Below are positions 17,260 to 25,914 of a stretch of DNA of 64,000 nucleotides, piece after piece; position 1 is the first letter of the stretch; every line of letters starts with the position of its first letter. Position numbers and translations under genes: made by a program. The DNA is from Clostridiaceae bacterium (lineage in GTDB: Bacteria; Bacillota; Clostridia; UBA1212; DUPL01), in the NCBI GenBank assembly GCA_012838385.1, contig DUPL01000044.1:1-64000 (forward strand), written 5' to 3'. Under the pieces are notes generated by a model. It worked only from the letters and a program-made list of their open reading frames with translations. It had not been told where the DNA came from and did not search any database.

Positions 17260-18282
17260 GTGGGTTTTTTTAGACAAAACATTGCTGTTGACCTGGGTAC
17301 TGCTACTATTCTTGTAAGTGTCGAAAACAAGGGCGTAGTTATTAAAGAACCATCAATAGTGGCAATTAAAGATGCAAGCAACAAGATTCTGGCAATAGGT
17401 GAAGAGGCAAGGAGCCTGATGGGTAGAACTCCTTTTGATATTTCGACTGTAAAGCCGATTCAAAATGGTGTTATATCCAGCTATTATACCACTATGCGCA
17501 TGCTTAAATATTACTACAAAAAAGCTCTCAGAAACCCGCTTAAGAAAATCCTTAAACCCGATGTGATTATATGTGTTCCAAGTCAAACTACTGACGTTGA
17601 AAAGAGAGCGGTCAAGAAGGCGTCCCAAGATGCTGGTGCTGCAAGAACCTTTATTATTAGCGAGCCATTGGCTGCTGCAATAGGTGCCGGAATAGATATT
17701 TCAAAGCCTACAGGAAACATGATTGTAGACGTTGGGGGAGGAACCACGGATATTGCAGTAATCTCTTACGGTGGCATTGTAGTAAACAAAAGTGTAAAAG
17801 TTGCTGGAGATGCCCTGGATGAAACCATAAAGAACTATTTGAAGAAAACTCACAATCTGCTTATAGGTGACAGGACTGCAGAACAAATAAAGGTGGAGAT
17901 AGGATGCGTTTACCATGGAATACGCAATGAATCCTTGGAGATTAGAGGCAGTGACCTTATAACAGGTCTTCCAAACGAAAGAATAATTACTTCCGAAGAA
18001 ATCCTTGAGCCTTTGATGGAGGCGGTAATTCCAATTCTTGATGGAATTCACGCAGTGCTTGAAGAGACACCTCCTGAGCTTGCTGCTGACATATACAGTA
18101 GAGGCATAATCCTTACAGGAGGGGGCGCAATGATAGCAGGTCTTGATGAGTTAATCAGAAAGAGTACCGGTATAGATGCGATAATTGCGGACGAGCCTCA
18201 GTACTGTGTGGCAAAAGGATGCAACATGTTTATTATGTCCATGTCATCTAAAGAGAAAATTGAAGCGGGTAAGATTAGCTAA
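17260..18282 (+). CDS. MreB/Mbl-like actin
   Basis: Bacterial actin homologue that forms membrane-associated filaments guiding cell-wall synthesis. The 340-residue protein has phosphate-1 (IAVDLGTATILV), phosphate-2 (MIVDVGGGTTDIAVIS) and adenosine (IILTGGGAMIAGL) motifs and the typical N-terminal MGFFRQ membrane anchor. It starts with GTG at 17260 behind AGGGGG. mreC and mreD are not adjacent, so it is more likely an Mbl/MreBH-type paralogue than the mreBCD operon copy. It sits right after the pilus locus with its own promoter and a strong terminator. Confidence 0.92.
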   Translation: MGFFRQNIAVDLGTATILVSVENKGVVIKEPSIVAIKDASNKILAIGEEARSLMGRTPFDISTVKPIQNGVISSYYTTMRMLKYYYKKALRNPLKKILKPDVIICVPSQTTDVEKRAVKKASQDAGAARTFIISEPLAAAIGAGIDISKPTGNMIVDVGGGTTDIAVISYGGIVVNKSVKVAGDALDETIKNYLKKTHNLLIGDRTAEQIKVEIGCVYHGIRNESLEIRGSDLITGLPNERIITSEEILEPLMEAVIPILDGIHAVLEETPPELAADIYSRGIILTGGGAMIAGLDELIRKSTGIDAIIADEPQYCVAKGCNMFIMSMSSKEKIEAGKIS

Positions 18283-18297
18283 AAAGATAGCAATTAC

Positions 18298-18326
18298 GGC
18301 AGGTATTATTACCTGCCTCTTTTTTT
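18298..18326 (+). terminator. rho-independent terminator of the mreB-like gene
   Basis: 8-bp stem GGCAGGTA/TACCTGCC (18298-18305, 18310-18317), loop TTAT, followed by TCTTTTTTT. Confidence 0.9.
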
Positions 18327-18378
18327 GTCTTTTAGGTAAATAATTGGTCTGATTGAAGTCTTTAACCGGGTGCTTCAA

Positions 18379-19434
18379 TTATATGTTTAAGCTCATAGGG
18401 TCAAATATCGTCGCCTCAATATGTTGCACGGGTCTTTCTTTTGTAGCTATGTAATATACCACTACACATTTGTCATCCGGTCTTGCAACAATTCTTGGAT
18501 ATCCCATATCCATGTCTATGGCATCTTGCCTGATGGCCCTGTCACTGTGAAAAGTTAAACCTCCGTCTGTTGATATGCAAACTCTTAAAGAAGAGTTACC
18601 AGGCTCCCGCCTTCCGTATGCAAGAACCAGGGTGCCGTCCGAAAGTTTGCACATTGCAGGCGGATTGCCATTTGTGTTGGCTGCATTGTTTATGTTATAC
18701 GTATCCGCTGCGCGAACCGGAGTGTGCCATGTCCTGCCATTGTCGTTCGATCTTTTAACCTCAATCCAAACATCATCCATGGGCGGTCTTTTCATTCTTC
18801 TTCTTAGTGCGGCGACCAATGTGTTGTCGTCAAGACGGACCACACTTGGCATAACCGATCTTGGCGCATCATCTGTAATATCCCCTACAAAACTCCAGCT
18901 TTTACAGCCATCTTCTGTTATGGCAACAAAAGCACGGTCGTAAAAGGGTTTGTTTATTGGGTTTTCCAATACATTGTGTGACATAAAGACCCGCATCTTT
19001 TTGTTTCTTTCTATCAGATAGCTGGTTCTTGAGGTGTTTTCTCTGCCAAACGAAGGAAATTCAAAAGGACCATCCCAGGTTTTGCCTTTGTCGCATGAAA
19101 CTATGTACACATCTCCCTTGATTGTTATGGCTGGTCGGCCTACTCTCATTACAAAGTTTTCATCAAACTCAAAACCTTCTTCGGGCACCTGTTTTAATTC
19201 TTTTTCATAAATTGAGTTGTCAAAATCAACTTCTGCCCATGTCAGTCCGCCATCTACACTGCGAGAAAACACGCACTGCATATCTGACTCTATAACCCGA
19301 TGAAATAGATTGTTTTCTTGAAATCTTCCTCTATTGAAGGAAACAAGTATCTCGCTTCCCCAACTCCAGATACCTCCGTTTGCCGGCCAACCTGAATACT
19401 CGTTATCGTTGTAGCAAACCACACTGTGTGTCAT
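18379..19434 (-). CDS. sialidase/BNR-repeat family protein
   Basis: The 351-residue protein carries repeated Asp-box motifs of the six-bladed neuraminidase propeller (SVDGGLTW, SCDKGKTW, TEDGCKSW, SNDNGRTW, STDGGLTF) spaced through the chain. The N-terminus MTHSVVCYND has no signal peptide, so it appears cytosolic. Arg residues (RGRFQ, ALRRRMKRP) could contribute to an arginine cluster, but I cannot assign the triad. It may act on sialic acid-like or other sugars, or be a binding propeller. It is convergent with the mreB-like gene and lies downstream of murC on the same strand. Confidence 0.8.
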   Translation of the reverse strand: MTHSVVCYNDNEYSGWPANGGIWSWGSEILVSFNRGRFQENNLFHRVIESDMQCVFSRSVDGGLTWAEVDFDNSIYEKELKQVPEEGFEFDENFVMRVGRPAITIKGDVYIVSCDKGKTWDGPFEFPSFGRENTSRTSYLIERNKKMRVFMSHNVLENPINKPFYDRAFVAITEDGCKSWSFVGDITDDAPRSVMPSVVRLDDNTLVAALRRRMKRPPMDDVWIEVKRSNDNGRTWHTPVRAADTYNINNAANTNGNPPAMCKLSDGTLVLAYGRREPGNSSLRVCISTDGGLTFHSDRAIRQDAIDMDMGYPRIVARPDDKCVVVYYIATKERPVQHIEATIFDPMSLNI

Positions 19435-19482
19435 GAAACAACCCCTCCAATTCTACATTGAGTTATAAAATTACTAAATTTA

Positions 19483-19507
19483 ATGGCAGGGACAAATACC
19501 CTGCCAT
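19483..19507 (-). terminator. weak terminator-like hairpin after murC
   Basis: 9-bp stem ATGGCAGGG/CCCTGCCAT (19483-19491, 19499-19507). On the minus strand it is followed by an A/T-rich but interrupted T stretch, so termination may be partial and allow read-through into the sialidase-like gene. Confidence 0.5.
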
Positions 19508-19520
19508 ACCAAGTAGGTGT

Positions 19521-20939
19521 TTATTCATTTAAAAACGATACTATATCATTCACATTACCAGCGCCTAGAAGCAGGATAGTGTCGTTTTCTCTTACTTCTT
19601 TCTTTAAATACTCAGCTATTTCCTTAAAATCGCTGATGTATTTTGTATTAATACCTTTTGAGAGAAATTTCTCTGCAAGCATTTGCGAGTTTATGTCTCC
19701 CGGGTTTTTCTCCCTTGCAGCATAAATATCTGTTACAACCAGGTTATCTGCATCTAGTAAAGCCTCTGCAAAGTCGTCCCCGAAAGCTTTTGCTCTGGAA
19801 TATGTATGGGGCTGGAATACGCAAAGGACTCTTCCTTTGGTAATTTGTTTTGCGGAATCAAGAGTCGCCTTAATCTCAGTAGGATGATGGGCGTAGTCGT
19901 CAATAATTGGCGCACCGTTTATAAATCCGCGATTTTGAAAACGTCTGTCGGGTGAAACGAAATTCAGAAGCCCTTCTTTTACTGCTTCTTTTTCGCAGCC
20001 TAGGTTTATGCAAACTGCGCAGGTTGCCAGAGCATTCAGAACATTATGTTTGCCAGGTACTTTCAATACCAGGTCAGTAAGAATTCCGTCATTGTTATAC
20101 ACCTTGAAACGAGTTTCGTTTTCCTTGTACTGTATGTCTTTTGCTATGAAGTCGCAATCGTCGGAAAATCCATATGTATAGACCTTGCAGTCTGCTGCTT
20201 CTGCTGCAAACAACGCAGGTTTGCTTTCCGCACAAACAACCGCAAAGCCTTCTTTGGGAATAAGTTTAATAAATTTTTTAAACGCATATATTATATCATC
20301 TATATCCTTGAAATAGTCTAGATGTTCTGCTTCAATGTTTAGAATAACGCCTGCATAAGGAGAAAGGTTTAAAAAATTCTCATGATATTCACAGGCTTCC
20401 GTAACAAAGTACGGGCTTTTTGATGATCTGACATTTCCTCCAAGAACAGGTAAGTTCCCGCCAATATGTACGCTGGGATCAAGATTTGCGTGGAGCATGA
20501 CATGAGCCAGCATTGAAGTAGTAGTTGTTTTTCCATGAGTTCCTGCAATGCAAATGGAGTAATCGTGTTCCCTTGTTAAAAGGCCGAGAAAATGGCCTCT
20601 TTCCATAACCGGGATGCCCTTTTCAATGGCTTTCAAATATTCGGGATTGTCTTTCGAAATTGCAAGAGTATAAACAACCAGATAGGTGTCGTCGGGGACA
20701 TTGAGCGCATCGTGCCCTATATATAATTTGGCACCTTTTTGTCTCAGTTTTTGTGTATTGCAGGATTCGACTCTATCGGAACCGCTTACACGAAAGCCTC
20801 GTTCAAGTACGATCTCAGCCAGACCGCTCATGCTGGAGCCGCCTATCCCTATGAAATGTATTCTACATCCTGCTGGCAGGTTGAGATCAGATTCCCTGGA
20901 AGGGTTCTCGCGCTCTATATGATTGCCTGTCAAGTTCAT
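19521..20939 (-). CDS. murC: UDP-N-acetylmuramate--L-alanine ligase
   Basis: Adds the first residue, L-Ala, to UDP-MurNAc in cytosolic peptidoglycan synthesis. The 472-residue protein has the N-terminal nucleotide loop GIGG (31-34), the ATP P-loop GTHGKTTT at 133-140, and the Mur ligase segments FVTEACEYHENF and DDYAHHPTEI, followed by LCVFQPHTYSR in the C-terminal domain. Length is normal. The ATG at 20937-20939 is preceded by a GGTGATC-type site. It is a lone mur gene here rather than part of a division cluster. Confidence 0.97.
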   Translation of the reverse strand: MNLTGNHIERENPSRESDLNLPAGCRIHFIGIGGSSMSGLAEIVLERGFRVSGSDRVESCNTQKLRQKGAKLYIGHDALNVPDDTYLVVYTLAISKDNPEYLKAIEKGIPVMERGHFLGLLTREHDYSICIAGTHGKTTTTSMLAHVMLHANLDPSVHIGGNLPVLGGNVRSSKSPYFVTEACEYHENFLNLSPYAGVILNIEAEHLDYFKDIDDIIYAFKKFIKLIPKEGFAVVCAESKPALFAAEAADCKVYTYGFSDDCDFIAKDIQYKENETRFKVYNNDGILTDLVLKVPGKHNVLNALATCAVCINLGCEKEAVKEGLLNFVSPDRRFQNRGFINGAPIIDDYAHHPTEIKATLDSAKQITKGRVLCVFQPHTYSRAKAFGDDFAEALLDADNLVVTDIYAAREKNPGDINSQMLAEKFLSKGINTKYISDFKEIAEYLKKEVRENDTILLLGAGNVNDIVSFLNE

Positions 20940-21063
20940 TTATCAGATCACCGCATCCTTTATCACACTAAATTGATACATAAATATATTATTCCTTGAA
21001 TTATCAAATTGTCCGGAATCAGAACAATTATATCACATATGTTCGTTTATTGCTGAATATTTT

Positions 21064-21092
21064 TTGACCATGGTATAAAAAAACAGTATAAT
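21064..21092 (+). promoter_or_regulatory. promoter of the fused ABC transporter gene
   Basis: TTGACC at 21064-21069, a 17-base spacer and a perfect TATAAT at 21087-21092, about 60 bases before the ATG at 21152. Confidence 0.75.
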
Positions 21093-21151
21093 TCGAAATA
21101 TGTATTTTAAAATGCTGTATTAGTAAAATATATTGAGAAGGTAGAGGGTTT

Positions 21152-23467
21152 ATGTTAAAACTTGTAAATGTTACAAAAAGTTATGTTACCGGCGATTTCA
21201 AGCAGGTTGCTTTAAATAATGTGAGTCTTGCATTCAGGGAAAATGAGTTTGTTGCAATTCTGGGTCCTTCAGGAGGCGGAAAGACGACGCTATTAAACAT
21301 CATAGGCGGCCTGGACAGATATGACAGTGGCGAGATGTATATAAACGGCAGACCCACATCCGACTTCAAGGGTGTGGAGTGGGACGCTTATAGGAACAAC
21401 AGCATCGGCTTTGTTTTCCAGAATTACAACCTTATTTCCCATATATCTATCCTTGAAAATGTAGAGATGGGAATGACTCTTTCTGGAATGTCTGCCAGCG
21501 AACGAAGGGAAAGGGCCCTTCGATTGCTTGACAGGGTAGGTCTTAAAGACCATGTCAAAAAGAAACCCAACCAGCTGTCAGGCGGACAGATGCAGAGAGT
21601 TGCGATAGCAAGAGCGCTCGCAAATGATCCTGATATTATTCTGGCGGATGAGCCAACTGGAGCTTTGGATAGCGAAACAGGAGTACAAATACTTGACCTT
21701 ATAAAAGAGATTGCGAAAAACAAACTTGTTATAATGGTTACACACAATCCCGAACTGGCAAACAAGTATGCCACCAGAATTGTCAATTTGGTGGACGGAC
21801 GGATTGTAAGCGACTCCAACCCGTATGAGGAGGAAGAACACAAGCAGTCAGGATACAAACTCAAAATGACTGCCATGAACTTTTTTACTGCTTTGAAACT
21901 ATCCTTTAACAACATAAAGACAAAGAAATTTAGAACAATACTTACCTCTTTCGCAGCAAGCATTGGAATCATAGGGATTGCACTCATTCTCGCTCTTTCG
22001 AACGGGTTTCAGATAGAAATAGACAAGTTTGAGGAAAACACCATGTCTGGATTCCCCATAATCATAGGACAGCAGGCGACAACTGTTGATATTGCCGATA
22101 TGGGTAAAAAGTTTGGAGAGGAGAACAGGAAGTACAAGGAGTTTACAGACAAAAAGGAAGTAATTCCTTTTGACAGGAGCGAAAGTGAATTAATTCATAT
22201 GAACAATATTACAGAGGAATATATAGAGTATTTAAAGAGCATTGATCCGAATCTGCTTTTGGGAACCACATATACACGCATGACATCTTTGAACTTATTG
22301 AAACTTGACAGAGACAATGTGGCAAAGATTGTATCGATGCAAGACCTGGATATGAGTGTGCTTCCAAAAAAGTTTGGTGAAGAAGGTTTTGTTGAAAAGA
22401 ACTATGACATACTTTATGGAAAAATGCCAGAGAACAAAAACGAGTTATTGCTGGTTGTGGACAAATTCAATAGACTGGACAAAAGAGTGCTGGAAACGCT
22501 AGGTTTTTCAACTTATGAAAGTATAGCTTTTGAGGACATAATCGGTACCGAGTTAAGAGCCATTCCTAATAATGACTATTACGTGGAACGGGATGGATTC
22601 TTTACACTGGTTGGCAACCCTGCGGACATGACTGAAATATATAATAGGGAAACGGCAATACCTTTAAAAATTGTAGGAATCCTAAGGATAAAGAAAGACA
22701 AGATGCTGGATGTAATCCGTACAGGCGTGGCATATTCTGAAGAACTGATGGAATATATTCTGGAGGATTCGGAAAACAGCGACATTGCAAAAGCCCAAAG
22801 GGAGGCTGATTACAATGTGCTTACAGGCCAACCTTTTGATTTGACAACGGAAAAGGGAAAGGAAGACAAGGAAAATGTTCTCCGGGTAATTGGAGCAAAC
22901 TCTGTTCCTTTAATGATAACAATCTTTCCTAGAGATTTTGATTCAAAGGATGACGTATTGGCGTTTTTGGATGCGTACAATGAAGGCAAAGACAGCAAGG
23001 ACAGGATAATATATACAGACATGGCCGAGCAGATAACAAAGCTTACGAAAAAGATAATAGATTCAATATCCATTGTCCTTATAGCTTTTGCTTCAATTTC
23101 TTTGTTTGTTTCGTCTATAATGATTGGAATAATTACGTACATTTCCGTACTGGAAAGAACAAAAGAGATTGGAATTCTGAGGTCATTAGGAGCAAGAAAA
23201 TCGGATATTACCTTGGTATTTAATGCAGAAACCTTTATTATAGGGGTGTTTTCAGGATTAATTGGAATAGCCATAGCGTCTTTGCTGGTCATACCTACAA
23301 ACATGATAATTGCAAATTATTCAAATCTTGAAAACGTAGCAAAGCTTTCGCCTTTGCATGCAATTATTCTGATTCTTGTAAGCTTGTTCTTTACAATTGT
23401 TGGAGGATTCATACCAAGCCTGATAGCTGCGAAAAAGGACCCTGTGGAAGCACTGAGAACCGAATAA
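21152..23467 (+). CDS. MacB-like fused ABC ATPase/FtsX-type permease
   Basis: The 771-residue protein joins an N-terminal ATPase (residues 1-225: Walker A GPSGGGKT at 38-45, signature LSGGQMQRVAIARALA, Walker B IILADEPTGALD) to an FtsX/MacB permease. The permease has one helix near 265-285, a large extracytoplasmic domain of about 300 residues and three C-terminal helices (about 635-765) ending in the AAKKDPVEALRTE tail common to this family. Such mechanotransmission transporters export peptides or lipids or remove antimicrobials. No two-component system is adjacent. Own promoter and terminator indicate a single-gene unit. Confidence 0.9.
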   Translation: MLKLVNVTKSYVTGDFKQVALNNVSLAFRENEFVAILGPSGGGKTTLLNIIGGLDRYDSGEMYINGRPTSDFKGVEWDAYRNNSIGFVFQNYNLISHISILENVEMGMTLSGMSASERRERALRLLDRVGLKDHVKKKPNQLSGGQMQRVAIARALANDPDIILADEPTGALDSETGVQILDLIKEIAKNKLVIMVTHNPELANKYATRIVNLVDGRIVSDSNPYEEEEHKQSGYKLKMTAMNFFTALKLSFNNIKTKKFRTILTSFAASIGIIGIALILALSNGFQIEIDKFEENTMSGFPIIIGQQATTVDIADMGKKFGEENRKYKEFTDKKEVIPFDRSESELIHMNNITEEYIEYLKSIDPNLLLGTTYTRMTSLNLLKLDRDNVAKIVSMQDLDMSVLPKKFGEEGFVEKNYDILYGKMPENKNELLLVVDKFNRLDKRVLETLGFSTYESIAFEDIIGTELRAIPNNDYYVERDGFFTLVGNPADMTEIYNRETAIPLKIVGILRIKKDKMLDVIRTGVAYSEELMEYILEDSENSDIAKAQREADYNVLTGQPFDLTTEKGKEDKENVLRVIGANSVPLMITIFPRDFDSKDDVLAFLDAYNEGKDSKDRIIYTDMAEQITKLTKKIIDSISIVLIAFASISLFVSSIMIGIITYISVLERTKEIGILRSLGARKSDITLVFNAETFIIGVFSGLIGIAIASLLVIPTNMIIANYSNLENVAKLSPLHAIILILVSLFFTIVGGFIPSLIAAKKDPVEALRTE

Positions 23468-23472
23468 ATAAT

Positions 23473-23508
23473 AAAAGAATCGGCACAAACTCTAATGCCG
23501 ATTCTTTT
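23473..23508. terminator. bidirectional terminator between ABC gene and DUF1540 gene
   Basis: A perfect 13-bp stem AAAAGAATCGGCA/TGCCGATTCTTTT (23473-23485, 23496-23508) with a 10-base loop. T-runs exist on both strands, serving the + ABC gene and the - DUF1540 gene. Confidence 0.85.
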
Positions 23509-23591
23509 CTCCATATTCAATTTTTTGTTGCGTCCTTGGCAACACTAGTATTATACTCAAAAAAAGACAAATTATTCATTAATTGAGAAAT

Positions 23592-23774
23592 TTATCTGTC
23601 TACCAGTGCCCTGCTCTTATAGCTTGCACACATGCTTTCATCAATATCTTCAGTTGCGCAGTTCATTTTAGGCGTAACCTTTATAGCTGACAAAGTACAG
23701 CTGTTTTCAAGCGTATCGTTAAAAGAGCAGCTTGCCACATCACAAGAAATAGACTGACATTTTTTATGGCTCAT
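23592..23774 (-). CDS. DUF1540 Cys-rich small protein
   Basis: The start ATG at 23774 (MSHKKCQS...) has AGGTGG just upstream, giving 60 residues. The cysteine pattern (CQSISCDVASCSFN, then CTLSAIKV, then NCATEDIDESMCASY) is that of DUF1540, a clostridial family often represented by small proteins thought to bind metal and linked with sporulation. Function is not established. It is divergent from the riboswitch operon. Confidence 0.8.
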   Translation of the reverse strand: MSHKKCQSISCDVASCSFNDTLENSCTLSAIKVTPKMNCATEDIDESMCASYKSRALVDR

Positions 23775-23874
23775 TTTAGTTCCACCTTTCAAGTCAACCT
23801 TTGTACGGAATTACCGTACAGTTGTATTTTGTCCTGAAAAACGTTATTCTTTCATGTAATTTTAGCCTGATATA

Positions 23875-23903
23875 TTGACAATGGTAATCGGTTAGTATAT
23901 AAT
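23875..23903 (+). promoter_or_regulatory. consensus promoter of the cofactor-uptake operon
   Basis: Exact TTGACA (23875-23880), 17-base spacer and exact TATAAT (23898-23903). Transcription would start near 23910, about 245 bases before the first gene, leaving room for the riboswitch. It is the best sigma-A match in the window, so control is probably exerted after initiation. Confidence 0.9.
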
Positions 23904-23949
23904 CTAAATGCTTTGATATTTTTTTAACAATATTAAAGTGAAAAAAATA

Positions 23950-24052
23950 CTGGTTCCGAGTGTTTTCTACCTAAAGCCAAAATGGCCATGGGGAAACACC
24001 GATAGGGTTGAAAGAGAAATTTTTCAGCCTTCCGGAGTTGAAAAGGAACAGG
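23950..24052 (+). ncRNA. Moco/Tuco-type riboswitch aptamer (candidate)
   Basis: The leader folds into a compact structure. Stem GTGTTTTC/GGGAAACAC (23960-23967 with 23992-23999) encloses CC/GG and the hairpin GCCA-AAA-TGGC (23976-23986). A second hairpin GGTTGAAA/TTTCAGCC spans 24006-24029. A closing stem can form between TTCCG (23954-23958) and CGGAG (24033-24037), or alternatively GTTCC (23953-23957) with GGAAC (24045-24049). The architecture and the downstream genes (ECF transporter, MobB, molybdopterin-fold proteins) point to the molybdenum/tungsten cofactor class (Moco RNA motif). I matched this from memory of the class, not by a covariance search. Confidence 0.7.
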
Positions 24053-24085
24053 AAAGAAATCACCCTTATGGGTGGTAATTTCTTT
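24053..24085 (+). promoter_or_regulatory. intermediate hairpin of the riboswitch expression platform
   Basis: AAAGAAAT (24053-24060) pairs with ATTTCTTT (24078-24085), and CACCC with GGGTG around a TTAT loop, with a GTA bulge. It brings GGAACA (24045-24050) next to TGTTCC (24095-24100), which could form an antiterminator by pairing 6 of 6 bases. Confidence 0.6.
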
Positions 24086-24088
24086 ATG

Positions 24089-24125
24089 TTCTCTTGTTCC
24101 GGACGGAATCAAGAGAATTTTTTTT
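24089..24125 (+). terminator. riboswitch-controlled rho-independent terminator
   Basis: Arms 24089-24100 (TTCTCTTGTTCC) and 24105-24117 (GGAATCAAGAGAA) form a 12-bp stem with one bulged T and loop GGAC, followed by eight T (24118-24125). It lies between aptamer and first gene, so it decides operon expression. Confidence 0.9.
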
Positions 24126-24154
24126 GATAAAGAAATTAAAAGGAGAAGAATAAA

Positions 24155-25351
24155 ATGAAAAAGCATCTATTAATCTTGGCGATATTTGTATTAGTTTTAG
24201 CACTGGCTGCTGGGTGTGCAAATAATAACGGTCAGAACACCACACCAACACCTACTGATGCACCCCAGTCCTATGAGGATGACGACTATATTCTTGAAAT
24301 TGTAGGAATCGGGGATGAAACCATCAAAGTGACAAAAGGGCAAATCAGGGAACTTGCCGCAGGTGGCAAACTTGTTGAGTACGGCGAAGACCAGCCTGCA
24401 TACGCATCCGACAAGACTGACGATGATGGCAACAAAATTCCACACACATTGAAAGGAGTATATTTCGACGATATACTTGAAGTTTATGCAGATGACGCAA
24501 AAACTTCCGATTTTACAAGCATGTCTATTTATGCCGAAGACGGTTACGAGACAATTCTTTCAGCTGATGTCTTCAACGTAGAACAAGGCGGAGTTAAAAT
24601 GATTGTTGCCTTTGAGTATGACGGCATTGAGCTTAATCCAAATGAGAAGAGCGGAGCTTTGAGAGTTGTTTTTCCTGACAAGCCGGCAAATACCTGGGCA
24701 AAACAGGTTTCCAAGATAGTTTTGGCAAGTGAGGAAGATGAGGAAACAGTTCCGGAAACTGAAAGCGTATACTTCTCAGAATCAACCGGAGACAAATATG
24801 ACGGTAGTTATGAGGTAGACGGTACTACATATTATGGAACAAGCTTCAAAAAAATATTTGACGACGGAATATTGAAGAGCGGTGATAAGGCCCAGATGTT
24901 CGTATATTCGTGGGATGGAACCGAGTATACAAGCTTGAAGACAAAAGAGTATTACGAGGATGCGTTCTTGGTTTATGCATCAAAGGATGCTGACAGTGAC
25001 GAGTTTGCTCAAGAGAAGGACGCACCGGTATTCAATGGGGCAAACATTTTAAAAGGCATGAAGGTAAAACACACCATGTATGTGACTGTTGAAAACACTT
25101 CTTTTGCAGTACTTGACAAAGTTTTTGAAAAGCTTGATTCCAAAGGCAAAGGCAGTATTCTTGTTAGTGAGCTGCTTGATGAAATAAATATGAAAGAAGC
25201 GTCAATCTATACCATAACCGGGGTTGACGGCACTGAAAAACAGGCAAAGAAAGAAGATTTAAAGGATATAAGGATTGAGTCAACAGATGAAGGATACGTT
25301 GTTTCAGTTGATGGCAGTGAGTTTGTAATATTGAGCATACAGGCGAAATGA
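24155..25351 (+). CDS. lipoprotein with sulfite-oxidase-type molybdopterin-binding fold
   Basis: The 398-residue protein has a lipoprotein signal (LALAAGC, lipid Cys near residue 21) and a Thr/Pro/Gln-rich linker. Residues about 45-190 follow the order of the oxidoreductase molybdopterin-binding (SUOX) domain: TLKGVYFDDILE, IYAEDGYE, MIVAFEYDG, and GALRVVFPD with WAKQVSKIVL. A second, weaker copy may occupy 200-398 (SFKKIFDDG, then SELLDEINM). The lipid Cys is the only cysteine, so the Cys that ligates Mo in true enzymes is absent. It is probably a binding protein on the outer face of the membrane. It is first gene after the riboswitch, and its stop overlaps the next ATG. Confidence 0.75.
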   Translation: MKKHLLILAIFVLVLALAAGCANNNGQNTTPTPTDAPQSYEDDDYILEIVGIGDETIKVTKGQIRELAAGGKLVEYGEDQPAYASDKTDDDGNKIPHTLKGVYFDDILEVYADDAKTSDFTSMSIYAEDGYETILSADVFNVEQGGVKMIVAFEYDGIELNPNEKSGALRVVFPDKPANTWAKQVSKIVLASEEDEETVPETESVYFSESTGDKYDGSYEVDGTTYYGTSFKKIFDDGILKSGDKAQMFVYSWDGTEYTSLKTKEYYEDAFLVYASKDADSDEFAQEKDAPVFNGANILKGMKVKHTMYVTVENTSFAVLDKVFEKLDSKGKGSILVSELLDEINMKEASIYTITGVDGTEKQAKKEDLKDIRIESTDEGYVVSVDGSEFVILSIQAK

Positions 25352-25914
25352 GGAAGGTTATTAAATCATATTCTGTTTTGGATCTGGTATTAATAGCGAT
25401 GCTAGCAGCCCTTGCTACAGGCTTCAAGACTGTTGCAAACACACTGGTCAAGTTAATAACAGGTCCTTTGGGAATCCCAGGAGGGGCTTTGGCAGGCGGA
25501 TTTTATATGATGTGGCTTGCCATTGGGCATTCGGTAGTTCGTAAATTTGGGGTATCTTTCATGATATCCCTTGTCCAGGCTCTCGTACTATTTACAACCA
25601 GCGCACCAGGCAGCCACGGCATCTGGACTTTCATAACGTATTTGATTCCCGGACTTTGCGTTGACATTGTGTTTCTCTTTGCAAGAAAAAACAATGCCAA
25701 TGTTCTGCATTTCATGATTGCCGTGATGATGGCAAATGTACTGGGCACACTAGGGAGCTTTTTGCTATGGTTCAGGTTATCCTGGTTGTGGCTTGCGTTT
25801 AGCCTGACTGCAGCGGCTTTATCCGGAGCAATTGGAGGGCTTGTGGCATATTCTGTTGATAAGGGAATTAGGAGAATTGGTTTAATTTTCAAAGAGGATG
25901 GGGCAGATCAATGA
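25348..25914 (+). CDS. ECF transporter substrate-binding (S) component
   Basis: The 188-residue membrane protein has about six helices and the S-component look: a short N-terminus (VLDLVLIAMLAALATGFK), a Gly-rich loop (GPLGIPGGALAGGFYMMW) and a C-terminal helix with SVDKGIRR. The A, A' and T genes follow in the same operon (27891-29920), so this is a complete ECF importer of group I type. The substrate is not known from sequence. Riboswitch control and MobB suggest a molybdopterin-type cofactor or precursor. ATGA overlap on both sides indicates coupling. Confidence 0.85.
   Translation: MRKVIKSYSVLDLVLIAMLAALATGFKTVANTLVKLITGPLGIPGGALAGGFYMMWLAIGHSVVRKFGVSFMISLVQALVLFTTSAPGSHGIWTFITYLIPGLCVDIVFLFARKNNANVLHFMIAVMMANVLGTLGSFLLWFRLSWLWLAFSLTAAALSGAIGGLVAYSVDKGIRRIGLIFKEDGADQ

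Noticed and set aside
24053-24085. Hairpin as an independent terminator
   Set aside because: It is followed by ATGTTCTC rather than a T-tract, so it is treated as part of the riboswitch platform.
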